Shown: positions 41,448-50,788, numbered from the stretch's first letter. The stretch: DNA of 64,000 bases from Larkinella knui (GCF_003858645.1 NZ_RQJP01000005.1:310001-374000); one strand, 5' to 3'. Numbers and translations: made by a program. Notes: generated by a model from the sequence alone, not told the origin.

Positions 41448-44165
41448 TTATTCACTACGTAAACTCTTCACTGGATTCACCAGAGCGGCTTTGACGGTCT
41501 GAAAACTGACTGTAGCCAGCGCAATCAGGATGGCCGACAGACCGACGCCGGCGAACACCCAGAAGCTGATGTGAATGCGCTCCAGGTAGTTGTCCAGCCA
41601 CGTATTCATCAAAAACCAGGCAATGGGAATGGCAATCAGCAGCGCAATCAGCACCAGTTTGACAAAGTCGCGCGACAGCACCACGATGATGTTCGGAATG
41701 CTGGCACCCATCACTTTGCGGATGCCGATTTCTTTCGTTCGCTGCTCGATCACCATCATGGCGATGGCAAATAATCCCAGGCACGACAGCAGAATGGCGA
41801 TGCCGGACGCCAGGCTACAGATCTGGGCCATTCGCTCCTCGTTCTGGTACCACGCATTAACGTTTTCGTCCATGAACGTACCGATGAATTCCGACTGCGG
41901 AGCCACTTCCTGCCACACTTTTTTCAGCTTCTCCATCGAACCCGCCAGACTTTGCGGAGTAACGCGGATAAAGATGTAGTGGATGGTTTCCGAATTGGAA
42001 ATATGCAGGGTAATGGGGCGGTTTTCATCGGCCAATGAATACAGGTGGAAATCAGGAATGACGCCGATGATCCGGGATTTGGCATCCGTCGAATCAGCAT
42101 CGTCACCGAGCAACATTCCAACCGGATTTTTTTCGCCTATCATTTTCGCCATACTTTCGGTAATAACCACACTTTTCGTCGAGTCGGTTGAATAAGCCCG
42201 GTCAAAATCACGGCCCTGTAAGGGCTTGATGTGGAGCGTTTTGAGGTAATCGTAATCGACTAGCAGCCAGTCGGAAGAAACATCTTTTCCTTTATAGGTG
42301 TAGCCACTGGTCGACCGGGAACTGACCCGGTCCATACCCCGGCCAATGTTGACATTCGTGCCGGTTATGGCCACCACCGACGGATCCGTCGCCAGTTTAT
42401 TCCGCAACCGCCCGAGTACCTGCCGACCATTGACCTGATTGCCCACCGGAATGCTGATGACCTGTTCTTTTTGAAAACCGAGCGGTCTGGTCCGGAGATA
42501 ATCCACTTGCTGGGCGGCAATGATGGTGCAGCATGCCAGCAAACAAGACAGAGCGAATTGGGTAACAATCAGTGAGTTGCGTAAAACGCCGGGGCGTTTC
42601 AGGGAGAGCTTGCCCTTCAGCACTTCCACCGCGTTGAACCGGGCCATTTGCCAGGCCGGATAGCCACCGGCTACGAGCGTAACCAGCGCAAACACGCCCA
42701 AAATCAGACCTATAAAACCGGGTTGGAGCAGGTGATCAAACGTGAGCCTGGCGTCGAAAGCGGCATTGAATTGGGGCAAAAGGAAATAGGCGAGTAGGAG
42801 TCCGACCAAAAATCCCGCCAGACAAAGTACCGTCGATTCGCCCCAGATCTGGACAAAAAGCTGGGTTTTTAGCGCCCCTAACGATTTACGGACGCCCACT
42901 TCGCGCGCCCGACTGAACGACCGGGCAATGCTCAGGTTGATGAAGTTAATACTGGCAATTAACAGGATAAAAAAGGCAATGGCCAGAATCGTATACACCA
43001 GCGCAATTGGCGTTCCTCTGCCTCCCGCTATTTCCCGGTCAAAATGAACATCGGAAAGGTTCTGCAGCCGCAGGGCGAATAAATCGCCCCGTTGATCCGG
43101 TTTGGCGCCTTTCTTTTTAAGTCCGTCCAGCGAATTCTGAAGGTATTTCTGGACAAATGATTTGAGCCGGTCTTCGAAAGCTGCCTTGCCGATCCGGGCC
43201 GGTAATTTGACATAAACCGTATGGGAATTGGAGCTCCAATTGTCTTTTCCTGCCTGATAGCCGGGCGAACTCTCGACCCGGATTAATGCATCGTACTGAA
43301 TGGTTGAATTGTTCGGCGCATCGCCCGCAATACCGGTTACAACGTATTGCCGCTTATTGGCGTCACTGCCGATCTGCACGGTTTTTCCGATTGGATTTTG
43401 GCTGCCAAAGAGCACAGCAGCCATGTTCTCGCTGAGAACAATACTGCTCAAATCCCGGAGGGCGGTTTCCCGACTTCCTTTGATCAACGGAAACGAGAAG
43501 ATTTTCAGGAAATCCTGATCGGTTTGCAAAACCATTTTATCGAAATATTTTCCGTTTACCTCCACCAGACTTTTTCGGCCCGCCACCACGCGGGTTACCG
43601 CTTCCAGCTCGGGATAGTCGGCCTTTAAAGCGGGGGCCAGCGGCAACGGCATCGTACCGCTGCGGGTGGCTTTTTCCGGATCATTTGCGAAGAAATAGGT
43701 CTGAAAAATACGGTTGCCGTCTTTGTGAAAGGAATCGTAAGTTAGCTGTAAATAAGCGGTCAGAAACAGAAACACGCAGATGCAGAACGCCACCGAAAGG
43801 CCCACAACATTGATGGCAGCGTAGCCCTTGCTTTTCCAGAGGTTGCGAAAGGCGATTTTCAGGTAATTACGGAGCATATCGGGATGCAGAGAATGAGGTT
43901 GAGGATAAGCACTTGAATAATTCGGGATACCGGCTTTTGAAACCGGTTTGGCCAGATAGGCGGCCCGTCGTTTCAGAAAATAGGGCCGGCAGAACCGGAT
44001 GACTTCCAGCACGTAAAACCGCCGGGCTTCAGGCGCGCCCACTTCAGCCACCTGCTCGGCGAACTGCTCGTGCAGATCGCCCAAAAGCTCTTCCAGCAAG
44101 TAGGGCGGACACAGGGCTTTCAGCAGGCGGTCGGCCCAAGCGGGAGGTTGCGGAGTGTTCTTCAT
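41448..44165 (-). CDS. FtsX-type ABC permease with N-terminal prefix domain
   Basis: 905 residues. The first 70 or so form a soluble helical prefix domain (WADRLLKALCPPYLLEELLGD...), then the FtsX protein proper starts at M97 (MLRNYLKIAFRNLW) with duplicated MacB-type periplasmic domains and AREVGVRKS / EIGIRKVMG motifs; it ends NPVKSLRSE. The prefix is found on permeases paired with PadR regulators in Bacteroidota. Overlaps PadR by one base (TAATG), implying coupled translation. No ATPase gene is adjacent. Confidence 0.93.
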   Translation of the reverse strand: MKNTPQPPAWADRLLKALCPPYLLEELLGDLHEQFAEQVAEVGAPEARRFYVLEVIRFCRPYFLKRRAAYLAKPVSKAGIPNYSSAYPQPHSLHPDMLRNYLKIAFRNLWKSKGYAAINVVGLSVAFCICVFLFLTAYLQLTYDSFHKDGNRIFQTYFFANDPEKATRSGTMPLPLAPALKADYPELEAVTRVVAGRKSLVEVNGKYFDKMVLQTDQDFLKIFSFPLIKGSRETALRDLSSIVLSENMAAVLFGSQNPIGKTVQIGSDANKRQYVVTGIAGDAPNNSTIQYDALIRVESSPGYQAGKDNWSSNSHTVYVKLPARIGKAAFEDRLKSFVQKYLQNSLDGLKKKGAKPDQRGDLFALRLQNLSDVHFDREIAGGRGTPIALVYTILAIAFFILLIASINFINLSIARSFSRAREVGVRKSLGALKTQLFVQIWGESTVLCLAGFLVGLLLAYFLLPQFNAAFDARLTFDHLLQPGFIGLILGVFALVTLVAGGYPAWQMARFNAVEVLKGKLSLKRPGVLRNSLIVTQFALSCLLACCTIIAAQQVDYLRTRPLGFQKEQVISIPVGNQVNGRQVLGRLRNKLATDPSVVAITGTNVNIGRGMDRVSSRSTSGYTYKGKDVSSDWLLVDYDYLKTLHIKPLQGRDFDRAYSTDSTKSVVITESMAKMIGEKNPVGMLLGDDADSTDAKSRIIGVIPDFHLYSLADENRPITLHISNSETIHYIFIRVTPQSLAGSMEKLKKVWQEVAPQSEFIGTFMDENVNAWYQNEERMAQICSLASGIAILLSCLGLFAIAMMVIEQRTKEIGIRKVMGASIPNIIVVLSRDFVKLVLIALLIAIPIAWFLMNTWLDNYLERIHISFWVFAGVGLSAILIALATVSFQTVKAALVNPVKSLRSE

Positions 44166-44491
44166 TACGACCAGGAGGGGTTAGGAATGGAATCCCAGAG
44201 TTCGTTGCGCACCTGCCGCATTTCGCCGAGGGTCTGTTTACCGGCTGCGGTAATGGCAAATAACCGCTTTCGACGCCCTCCGCGGGCAGTGGTCGCTCCC
44301 CCAAGTTCAGAACGGACAAATCCCTTTTCTTCCAGCCGGTATAAGGCGATGTGAACGCCACTCAGGCTGATGGTCCGGTCGGTGCGCTGCTTGAGTTCGG
44401 CCGCTATCGTAACGCCATACGCACCTCCGTCCAGCACCGCCACCGTGAGTAAAACCAGCTCCTCGAACTCGCCCAGATACGGTCTGCCCAT
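44165..44491 (-). CDS. PadR family transcriptional regulator
   Basis: 108 residues: winged-helix domain (LGEFEELVLLTVAVLDGGAYGVTIAAELKQRT...SGVHIALYRLEEKGFV), Arg-rich wing (TTARGGRRKRLFAITAAGKQTL) and a short C-terminal helix. The small size is class II-like. Translationally coupled to the permease it probably controls. Upstream lie a sigma-54-like promoter and paired enhancer-like sites. Confidence 0.93.
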   Translation of the reverse strand: MGRPYLGEFEELVLLTVAVLDGGAYGVTIAAELKQRTDRTISLSGVHIALYRLEEKGFVRSELGGATTARGGRRKRLFAITAAGKQTLGEMRQVRNELWDSIPNPSWS

Positions 44492-44522
44492 TGTCGTTTT
44501 CTATTTTCTTGTTATTTGCTAA

Positions 44523-44537
44523 ACAAATGCCTTGCCA
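44523..44537 (-). promoter_or_regulatory. Sigma-54-like -24/-12 promoter of the PadR-permease operon
   Basis: On the minus strand TGGCAAGGCATTTGT has GG-N10-G spacing (the -12 is GT rather than GC), 31 nt before the PadR start codon and 83 bp from the centre of the paired sites. Confidence 0.55.
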
Positions 44538-44601
44538 AAGTACTAAATAAGGCCTTTACAGTCAAATAAGGCCGGTTTGCGAAGATATGCAGCGGGTAAT
44601 T

Positions 44602-44638
44602 TGTCCGTTTCTGGACAGGAATTGTACACTAATGGACA
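44602..44638 (-). promoter_or_regulatory. Paired enhancer-like sites upstream of PadR
   Basis: TGTCCGTTTCTGGACA (44602-44617) and TGTACACTAATGGACA (44623-44638) have centres 21 bp apart. The first matches the site at 62-77 in 14 of 16 positions. Unlike that locus there is no terminator stem here to explain the similarity. Confidence 0.6.
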
Positions 44639-44718
44639 GCTTCTCCGGAAGAACTGAGTAAGGGAAGCACGACCGGTTTTTTGATCCAAGCCTAAAAAGA
44701 TGGGGGAATACGAGTTCG

Positions 44719-44726
44719 TACTTTTG
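44719..44726 (+). promoter_or_regulatory. -7 element for the glycosyltransferase gene
   Basis: TACTTTTG is an exact TAnnTTTG match 73 nt before the start codon; no good -33. Confidence 0.35.
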
Positions 44727-44799
44727 GAATCAGGCGTTTTTAACCTAATATTGAATTGATTAAATTGCTGAGATGTAAAGAGATCCTGAAACTTGCTAA

Positions 44800-45798
44800 A
44801 TGAACCAATCTCAACGGTTTCTCATTGTCCAAACCGCTTTCATCGGCGATGTCATTCTGGCTACTTCGTTGGTGGAAAAACTTCATTTTCACTTTCCGGA
44901 CGCATCCATTGACTTTTTACTCCGAAAGGGGAACGAAGGCCTGTTAATGAACCACCCTTATCTGAACGACGTACTGATTTGGGATAAAAAAAATGGCAAA
45001 TACAATGATTTGCTTCGTCTGATCCGCATCGTTCGTCAGCGACAGTACGACAAGGTCATCAATCTGCAGCGCTTCGGCGCAACGGGCTTGCTAACGGCGC
45101 TGGCGGGCCCTTCAGAAACCATCGGTTTTGGTAAAAATCCGTTTTCCCGCTTTTTCTCCTACCGGGTCGAACACCGGATCGCGCCTGATGTTCACGAAAT
45201 TGACCGGAACACGGAACTGATCAGCTGGTTTACCAACCGGACCGCCTTTAAACCCCGGCTGTATCCATCAACCAGCGATTTTGACCGGATAGAACCGTAC
45301 CAAACCAAACCGTATGTCTGCCTGGCGCCCACGTCGGTCTGGTTTACGAAACAATATCCGGAAGAAAAATGGATTGATTTTTTGCGACAGCTACCGGACT
45401 CCCTGACCGTTTACCTGCTGGGTGCACCGTCGGATGTTGAAGTCGCTGAACGAATTAGCCGGGAGGCCGGCAGCAACCGGGTGGTGAATCTTGCGGGAAA
45501 ATTATCCTTTCTGGAGTCGGCGGCTTTGATGAAAGGCGCACAGATGAATTTTGTCAACGACTCCGCTCCGCTGCACCTGGCATCGGCGATGAATGCGCCG
45601 ACAACGGCAATTTTCTGCTCCACGGTGCCCCAGTTTGGTTTCGGACCGTTGGCCGATGATTCGCAGGTGGTTGAAATTCAAGAACTTCTCGATTGCAAAC
45701 CGTGCGGGCTGCACGGGCGTACAAGGTGTCCGCTGGGGCATTTTCAGTGTGCCTACGGAATCCGGACGGCGCAGTTACTGGAACGAATAGGACCGTAA
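44800..45798 (+). CDS. Family 9 glycosyltransferase (heptosyltransferase type)
   Basis: 332 residues. N-terminal FLIVQTAFIGDVILATSLVEKL is the GT9 start, with the catalytic-type acid in IGD; the C-terminal nucleotide-sugar half has VCLAPTSVWFTKQYPEEKWIDFL, YLLGAPSDVEVAERI and FVNDSAPLHLASAMNAPTTAIF. A final Cys-containing part (DCKPCGLHGRTRCPLGHFQC) could be stabilised by metal or disulfides. Adds heptose or a related sugar to lipopolysaccharide core at the inner membrane. Confidence 0.93.
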   Translation: MNQSQRFLIVQTAFIGDVILATSLVEKLHFHFPDASIDFLLRKGNEGLLMNHPYLNDVLIWDKKNGKYNDLLRLIRIVRQRQYDKVINLQRFGATGLLTALAGPSETIGFGKNPFSRFFSYRVEHRIAPDVHEIDRNTELISWFTNRTAFKPRLYPSTSDFDRIEPYQTKPYVCLAPTSVWFTKQYPEEKWIDFLRQLPDSLTVYLLGAPSDVEVAERISREAGSNRVVNLAGKLSFLESAALMKGAQMNFVNDSAPLHLASAMNAPTTAIFCSTVPQFGFGPLADDSQVVEIQELLDCKPCGLHGRTRCPLGHFQCAYGIRTAQLLERIGP

Positions 45799-45848
45799 CG
45801 GATGCCGCTGACTTTTGAGGTCCGGCCATCCGGCATCGGTCTTTACCC

Positions 45849-45856
45849 TATCTTTG
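45849..45856 (+). promoter_or_regulatory. -7 element directly before the MscS gene
   Basis: TATCTTTG matches TAnnTTTG and ends five nucleotides before the ATG at 45862, suggesting a leaderless mRNA. No -33 at the usual spacing. Confidence 0.35.
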
Positions 45857-45861
45857 TGTCT

Positions 45862-46728
45862 ATGCTAAACCTAGGAGACGTCGCCCGACTCATTTTCGAT
45901 CGCCTGGAAGGCTGGGTCAAAACCGCCATTCTATACTTGCCGAATCTGGCGGTGGCGCTGCTGGTTATTTTGCTGTTTAATTTTGTTTCCCGGTATTTTC
46001 GGCGGCTGGTCGTGCGGGGTTTCGACCGGTTTAGTGACAATCTGTCGCTGATCAATTTGACCGGAACCGTTGCCCAACTGGTGGTGATGACGCTGGGTTT
46101 ATTCATCGCGCTGGATGTGCTGGGCCTCGAAAAAACCGTGGCTTCCCTGCTGGCTGGTGCCGGTGTGCTGGCCCTGGCCATCGGTTTTGCGTTTCAGGAT
46201 TTGACGGCCAATTTCATTTCGGGCACCATTATTGCCTTGCAGCGGCCTGTCGAAGTGGGTGATATGGTGGATACGAACGGTTTTATGGGCCGGGTTGTCC
46301 GCATCAAACTTCGCTCCATCGTGCTCGATAACGGCGGAGGCCAAACCATCGAAATTCCGAGTAAAGACGTTTTTCAGAAGCCCATCATCAACTATTCGCG
46401 CACGGGAGAACGGCGCATCGAACTGACGGCGGGAGTTTCGCACCTCGATGATTTGAGCAAAGCCCAGCGGGTGGCCATTAGCGCCGTCAAATCATTGCCG
46501 TTTATCCGGACCGACAAACCGGTTGAAATGCATTACAAAGGAGTTTCGCTCGAACTAATCCAGTTTCTGGTCTGGTTCTGGATCGATCCGGCCAAAATTG
46601 ACTCCACCAAAGCCCTGAGTGAAGCCATTAAAGCCGTTAAAAAAGCGTTCGACGAAAACGACGTGCTGATGCTGTTTCCACCGCACACCTATGATCTGAA
46701 AAAGCGCGCCAGTGAAAGCCTGAAGTAA
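45862..46728 (+). CDS. Small-conductance mechanosensitive channel (MscS family)
   Basis: 288 residues, started at MLNLGDVARLIFDRLEGW. Three helices: about 22-42, 68-90 and the pore helix AGVLALAIGFAFQDLTANFISG. The cytoplasmic beta domain follows (IALQRPVEVGDMVDTNGFMGRVVRIKLRSIVLDNGGGQTIEIPSKDV). Opens on membrane tension to release solutes in hypo-osmotic shock. Inner membrane, heptamer in known members. The frame extends 20 codons upstream but a -7 element overlaps that part. Confidence 0.94.
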   Translation: MLNLGDVARLIFDRLEGWVKTAILYLPNLAVALLVILLFNFVSRYFRRLVVRGFDRFSDNLSLINLTGTVAQLVVMTLGLFIALDVLGLEKTVASLLAGAGVLALAIGFAFQDLTANFISGTIIALQRPVEVGDMVDTNGFMGRVVRIKLRSIVLDNGGGQTIEIPSKDVFQKPIINYSRTGERRIELTAGVSHLDDLSKAQRVAISAVKSLPFIRTDKPVEMHYKGVSLELIQFLVWFWIDPAKIDSTKALSEAIKAVKKAFDENDVLMLFPPHTYDLKKRASESLK

Positions 46729-46736
46729 GAACGCAT

Positions 46737-47570
46737 TTAGTTTGTTTCGTACTCGTATTGCTCCAGAACCGTTGAGTTTTGTGCCTGTATTCGTCTGACC
46801 GGCAAGTCGTTATCGTACACGTAACGGTATTCACTGACTGATGGCTTTGTCTGACTACCCACTCCCATCTGGTAGGTAGAAGCCCGGATGCAATTATTTT
46901 TTGACCAGCTCATCTGATCAAAAATCGGGCAATCGGCCAGGCAATACGGATTGGGCTTCGCGTCATATTCGTACACAATCCGGCGGGTCTGCGTAGTGGA
47001 AGCCGCGTTTCGCTGCAAAGGATTGGTCGTAACGGTTTCTTCAACCAGATTGCCCCGCTCATCATACCGGTATTGATTGGTCGTCATGGTGATTGGTGAT
47101 TGCCCCGACAAATCACCCCTTGGTGCGTAGGTATAGCGCTGACGTCCCACAATCTGACCGGCGGCATTGTAGATCAGTGAATCGGAGAAAAAGAGCGATT
47201 TATCGGGTTTATCCGGCGACATCCCCTTGCGGAGCAAATAGCGTTCCTTCGAGCTTAAACGCCCTTCCGGACTGTACTTATAGTTCTCCGAGTAGCCGTA
47301 GTTCCAGGGTGCTTCGGGGTTTTGGTACCGCATGGAATACGAAGCCAGTTTACCATTGGTACTGTAGTCGTGTTGAATTTGACTGAGTGGCGATTGTTCG
47401 CGGGTGAGTTCTTCTTTGGCGAGCTTGCCTTTGGAATCGTAAAAAAACTGCCGGACACTTCCGTCTGAATAGGTGATTTTCTTGAGCCGGTTTTGGGCCG
47501 CTACCGGTTGGGAAATTGCTAATCCGGTTAATAAGCTGAAGAATAAGAAGAAACGATACTTTTTCTGCAT
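46737..47570 (-). CDS. Secreted YD-repeat-like protein
   Basis: 277 residues with a signal peptide to about residue 25 (ISQPVAAQ). The mature part has RHS/YD-type units: YSDGSVRQFFYDSKGKLAKE, YSTNGKLASYSMRY, YKYSPEGRLSSKERY, YRYDERGNLVEETV, VYEYDAKPNPYCLADCP, about every 25-45 residues. It has no toxin tail or RHS core peptide and is much shorter than Rhs toxins, so it is more likely a surface or periplasmic beta-repeat protein. Function unknown. Confidence 0.75.
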   Translation of the reverse strand: MQKKYRFFLFFSLLTGLAISQPVAAQNRLKKITYSDGSVRQFFYDSKGKLAKEELTREQSPLSQIQHDYSTNGKLASYSMRYQNPEAPWNYGYSENYKYSPEGRLSSKERYLLRKGMSPDKPDKSLFFSDSLIYNAAGQIVGRQRYTYAPRGDLSGQSPITMTTNQYRYDERGNLVEETVTTNPLQRNAASTTQTRRIVYEYDAKPNPYCLADCPIFDQMSWSKNNCIRASTYQMGVGSQTKPSVSEYRYVYDNDLPVRRIQAQNSTVLEQYEYETN

Positions 47571-47629
47571 AACGCTGACGTGAATGTTGGGTTATTGGAG
47601 TCGATTGCAAAAACTATGCCCGTAAAAAA

Positions 47630-47652
47630 AGCCGCTCTAAAAAAGGGCGGCT
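47630..47652 (-). terminator. Terminator of the TPR gene
   Basis: AGCCGC...GCGGCT stem (8 bp including a G-T pair) followed on the minus strand by TTTTTT, 23 nt after the TPR stop. Confidence 0.75.
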
Positions 47653-47674
47653 CTTCCGGCGGAATCCGCCAAAA

Positions 47675-49084
47675 TCATTTTTTTCGGTATTGTTCTATAA
47701 TCTTGTAAAGTGCTTTCTGCTTTTCCAACTCCGGAAAAAAATCGAACAGGAGCACGTGCTGGTCGTAATTGAGCGTCAAAGCCGCTTCCAGACTGACAAG
47801 TGCTTCGCGGTAGTGACCGGCATGAATGAGGTAAATCACCGCGCGGTAATACAGATCGGCTTCCTGCGGCAGTTCCTCGATACCCATCTCGATAATTTCG
47901 TGGGCCCTGGCAAAATCACCCTGATCGAACATCACCAGCGACCATTGCAGGTAGACATCGACATTGGCCGGGTCGGCCTCGACGGCTTTCTCAAACGCTT
48001 CGAGACTCGATACGCCGTTGCCAAGCTTGTATTCGGTTTCGGCCAGCGCCAGCCAGTATTCGGCATTTTTCTCGTTCAGTTTCAGTGCTTTCCGCAAAAA
48101 CGGGATGGATTCGTGCCATTTGCCCAATTCACTCAGACAGACCCCAATCCCGTAATAGCCTTCGTCCCACAGGTTATCCAGGTGGACGGCGTCACGGTAG
48201 CGGGTGATGGCCTCACCATAGCGGTTTTGTTTCTCCAGACTGGCACCCAGGTAACAATACGTTTCGGGCGTGGCCTCTTCATACTTCAACGTACTGCGAT
48301 ACGCTTCCTCGGCCTTCACGAACTCACCCAGGTTCATGTAGGTATTGCCCAGATTGAAATACGCCGACGCAAAATCTTCTTTGATAATCGTCGCATAATC
48401 ATAGGCTTCGGCAGCGTCTTTGTAGCGGCTCAGTTTGCTGTAGGCAATGCCAATGTTATACCAGGCGTTGTGCGAATACGGGTCGCGGTCGATGAGTTGC
48501 TGGTAATAATCCAGGCTGTTTTCCAGTTCCCCGATCAAATCCAGACAAAACGCTAATTCATACAGTGAATTCTCGTTGTTAATATTATAATTGATCGACG
48601 TTTTGTAGTTCTCAATGGCCTGCTCGTATTTTCCCCAATTCTGGTAGGTCTGCCCAATCTGAAAATAGATGTCGTCCTTCTCGTCGGCGGTTTCCAGCAA
48701 ATCGGTCAGAATTTCGATGGATTGCTCGTAATTGCCGGCCAGATTGCTGATGGTTCCCTGCATGTATTGCACATCCGGATCGCTAGGATTATACAGGGCG
48801 GCTCTATCCAGAAGATTCAGAGCTTGTTCATACTTTCCGTTGGTAGCCAGTAATTGGGCTTTATCCAACATCAGCTCCAGCGAGTAGGGGAAGTTTCCGA
48901 GTCCGGCTTCGCAGGCTTTCATGGCTTTTTCCAGGTCGCCCTCTTCCATATAATGTTCGACCATCTGCTCGTAGACATCCAGATCGAAAAATTGGTTTTC
49001 GGAGCCGTCCAGCATACTCTCAAATCGCTGTATCGAGGCCTTTATTTCGCTTTCTCTTTCCTCAAACTCTTGCTCCATATTCAC
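47675..49084 (-). CDS. Tetratricopeptide repeat protein
   Basis: 469 residues made almost wholly of TPR units, at least ten, such as DDIYFQIGQTYQNWGKYEQAIENYKTSI, HNAWYNIGIAYSKLSRYKDAAEAY and ASAYFNLGNTYMNLGEFVKAEEAY. No signal peptide, acidic, so a cytoplasmic scaffold. Cytophagales carry near-identical proteins beside unrelated genes; partner unknown. Confidence 0.92.
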   Translation of the reverse strand: MNMEQEFEERESEIKASIQRFESMLDGSENQFFDLDVYEQMVEHYMEEGDLEKAMKACEAGLGNFPYSLELMLDKAQLLATNGKYEQALNLLDRAALYNPSDPDVQYMQGTISNLAGNYEQSIEILTDLLETADEKDDIYFQIGQTYQNWGKYEQAIENYKTSINYNINNENSLYELAFCLDLIGELENSLDYYQQLIDRDPYSHNAWYNIGIAYSKLSRYKDAAEAYDYATIIKEDFASAYFNLGNTYMNLGEFVKAEEAYRSTLKYEEATPETYCYLGASLEKQNRYGEAITRYRDAVHLDNLWDEGYYGIGVCLSELGKWHESIPFLRKALKLNEKNAEYWLALAETEYKLGNGVSSLEAFEKAVEADPANVDVYLQWSLVMFDQGDFARAHEIIEMGIEELPQEADLYYRAVIYLIHAGHYREALVSLEAALTLNYDQHVLLFDFFPELEKQKALYKIIEQYRKK

Positions 49085-49260
49085 TTTGTACAGGGGTTAC
49101 GTATATACTATACACCACTATTCAGCGTAGAAATGTAGTAGAAATATACAACTAATAATCTATTCCGCAACTATTCTCGCAAAAAAAGGAGGCAGTGTTT
49201 TTACGCCGTTTTTTGCATGAATTGTACATCAGCATTTTAGTGCAGATACACGGCCAAAGG

Positions 49261-50304
49261 CTATTCCGTCTGGTCGTGTGTACGCTTGAAAAACACAGAA
49301 ATCCGTTGAATCGTTTCGTCCATATTCCGGTAATGAAAAGGCAGTGTTTGTTCAATCTTCCGGCCCTGGTACTGGTAATGGCCTGAAGCCGACCGGGCGG
49401 TTTCGCGGGTAATCAGGGGCGCCTTGCCCGTAATCCAGGCGCGGACGGCTTCGACGGGCCACAGCAACTGCGTAAGTTTCGGGGAGACCCGGTATTTTGG
49501 TCGTTTCTTACCCATGGCATCCGCCATTTTATCCAGGAAGTCCTTGTAAGAAAGACTTTTGGCACTCAGAATAAAGCGTTCCGCGGTGATATCGCTTTGC
49601 ATGAGCTGAAAAACCGCTTCGGCCACATCCCGCACATCGACCAGGTTGACGATCCCGGCGGGATAAAACGGTTTTTCATCGAACGCGTACTTAAAAAGCT
49701 GCGTGCTGCTCCGGGTCCAGTCGCCTTCGCCCAGCACCAGCGACGGATTGACCATCACCGCATTTAGTCCCTCGGCCACACCACGCCACACTTCCAGTTC
49801 GGCCCGGTATTTGGTTTGTCCGTAAAATGAATTCTGGGGCGATTCTTCCCAGCGCTGGTCTTCATCGATCACAATGGGGGCGTTGTCGTTCTCTCCCTTA
49901 ATTGTCGGGCGACCGATGGCGGCCACCGAACTGACGTACCCCAGCTTCCGGACGCCTTTCGCCAGACAGATATTGACCACATTGGCCGTGCCTTCCACAT
50001 TGACTTTATCCATGCGGTCGCGGTCTTTCGGCGAATAGGAAATCATGGCCGCCACGTGAATCACGTCCACGGTGCCCCGGGTCTGCACGGTCTGGAGCGC
50101 GTCTTCCAGCGACGGAATATCCAGAATATCGCCTTCGAACCAGGTGACGCGGTCTTTGATGTCGTTGAGCAAACCCAGATCACTACCGGCTCGCCGGAGA
50201 GCCGCCACCGGTCGGCCCGCGTCGAGATACCGCCGGATGATGTGGCTGCCGATGAGGCCATTGGCGCCGGTGACGAGGGTGATATCAGGTTGTGAGGAAG
50301 TCAT
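49261..50304 (-). CDS. NAD-dependent epimerase/dehydratase (extended SDR)
   Basis: 347 residues. Rossmann motif TGANGLIGSHIIRRY (14-28), the DVIHVAAMIS strand and the catalytic YGQTK (Y/K pair near 163-167; usually YxxxK) are present. Resembles dihydroflavonol-4-reductase-like SDRs. Its start codon overlaps the end of the TOPRIM-like gene by 20 nt, so its translation may depend on that transcript. Confidence 0.9.
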   Translation of the reverse strand: MTSSQPDITLVTGANGLIGSHIIRRYLDAGRPVAALRRAGSDLGLLNDIKDRVTWFEGDILDIPSLEDALQTVQTRGTVDVIHVAAMISYSPKDRDRMDKVNVEGTANVVNICLAKGVRKLGYVSSVAAIGRPTIKGENDNAPIVIDEDQRWEESPQNSFYGQTKYRAELEVWRGVAEGLNAVMVNPSLVLGEGDWTRSSTQLFKYAFDEKPFYPAGIVNLVDVRDVAEAVFQLMQSDITAERFILSAKSLSYKDFLDKMADAMGKKRPKYRVSPKLTQLLWPVEAVRAWITGKAPLITRETARSASGHYQYQGRKIEQTLPFHYRNMDETIQRISVFFKRTHDQTE

Positions 50305-50788
50305 TCAGGATGTTTTCGAGGGTGATGAAACCGGGTGCCCGGCGGTTTTTGAGTTCGGCGAGGAGTTGAAGGTAATTGGGGTCATAGCCGATAGTAGTTC
50401 GTTTTACGGCTTTGCAAAATTGCTTCAGGTTTGTTGGAAAACCGTATTGTGTGATGTTAAGATTAATCTTTTCGGCATTCCACAAAAGAAATGTTTCAAT
50501 GGCTTTATCGAGAGTAATTAAGTATTGGTTCGTATCACTCTTCTTTTTGAAGGTTATTTTCTCGAATTGATCAATAAGGACAAAGTCATCGAAATAAGCT
50601 GGTGACCGCTTATCGTTGTCGATGATGCCGACAACGGTGAAATTGGGCCGGTTTTCTGCTATACTTTTCATTTCCTGAACGACATTGCGTATACCGAAAA
50701 TGTGATCAATCCGGGTATTGGCAGGAGCTAACAAGTTGATCAAAGCAGTATCAGCGTAACACTCAGGCAGAAACAGTACGTCCGGCAT
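50285..50788 (-). CDS. TOPRIM-like small protein paired with AAA ATPase
   Basis: 167 residues starting [20 protein letters not shown]. The E-x3-D of that helix start (E9, D13) and the later FTVVGIIDNDKR (DxD) match the two acidic motifs of the TOPRIM fold used by OLD nucleases, topoisomerases and DnaG. No signal peptide or zinc finger. The start is chosen because the motif sits right behind it; it overlaps the AAA gene end by 26 nt. Probably the nuclease or effector half of a two-gene OLD-like system. Assignment is from motifs only. Confidence 0.65.
   Translation of the reverse strand: MPDVLFLPECYADTALINLLAPANTRIDHIFGIRNVVQEMKSIAENRPNFTVVGIIDNDKRSPAYFDDFVLIDQFEKITFKKKSDTNQYLITLDKAIETFLLWNAEKINLNITQYGFPTNLKQFCKAVKRTTIGYDPNYLQLLAELKNRRAPGFITLENILNDFLTT

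Larger units (their letters stand above)
44492..44799. other. 308-nt divergent regulatory gap
   Basis: No gene. It holds, toward PadR, the sigma-54-like element (44523-44537) and paired sites (44602-44638), and toward the glycosyltransferase an exact -7 TACTTTTG (44719-44726). The rest shows no clear structure. Confidence 0.6.

Noticed and set aside
46737-47570. RHS/contact-dependent toxin
   Set aside because: YD-like units are present but there is no core-closing peptide, toxin tail, VgrG/PAAR neighbour or immunity gene, and the protein is only 277 residues.
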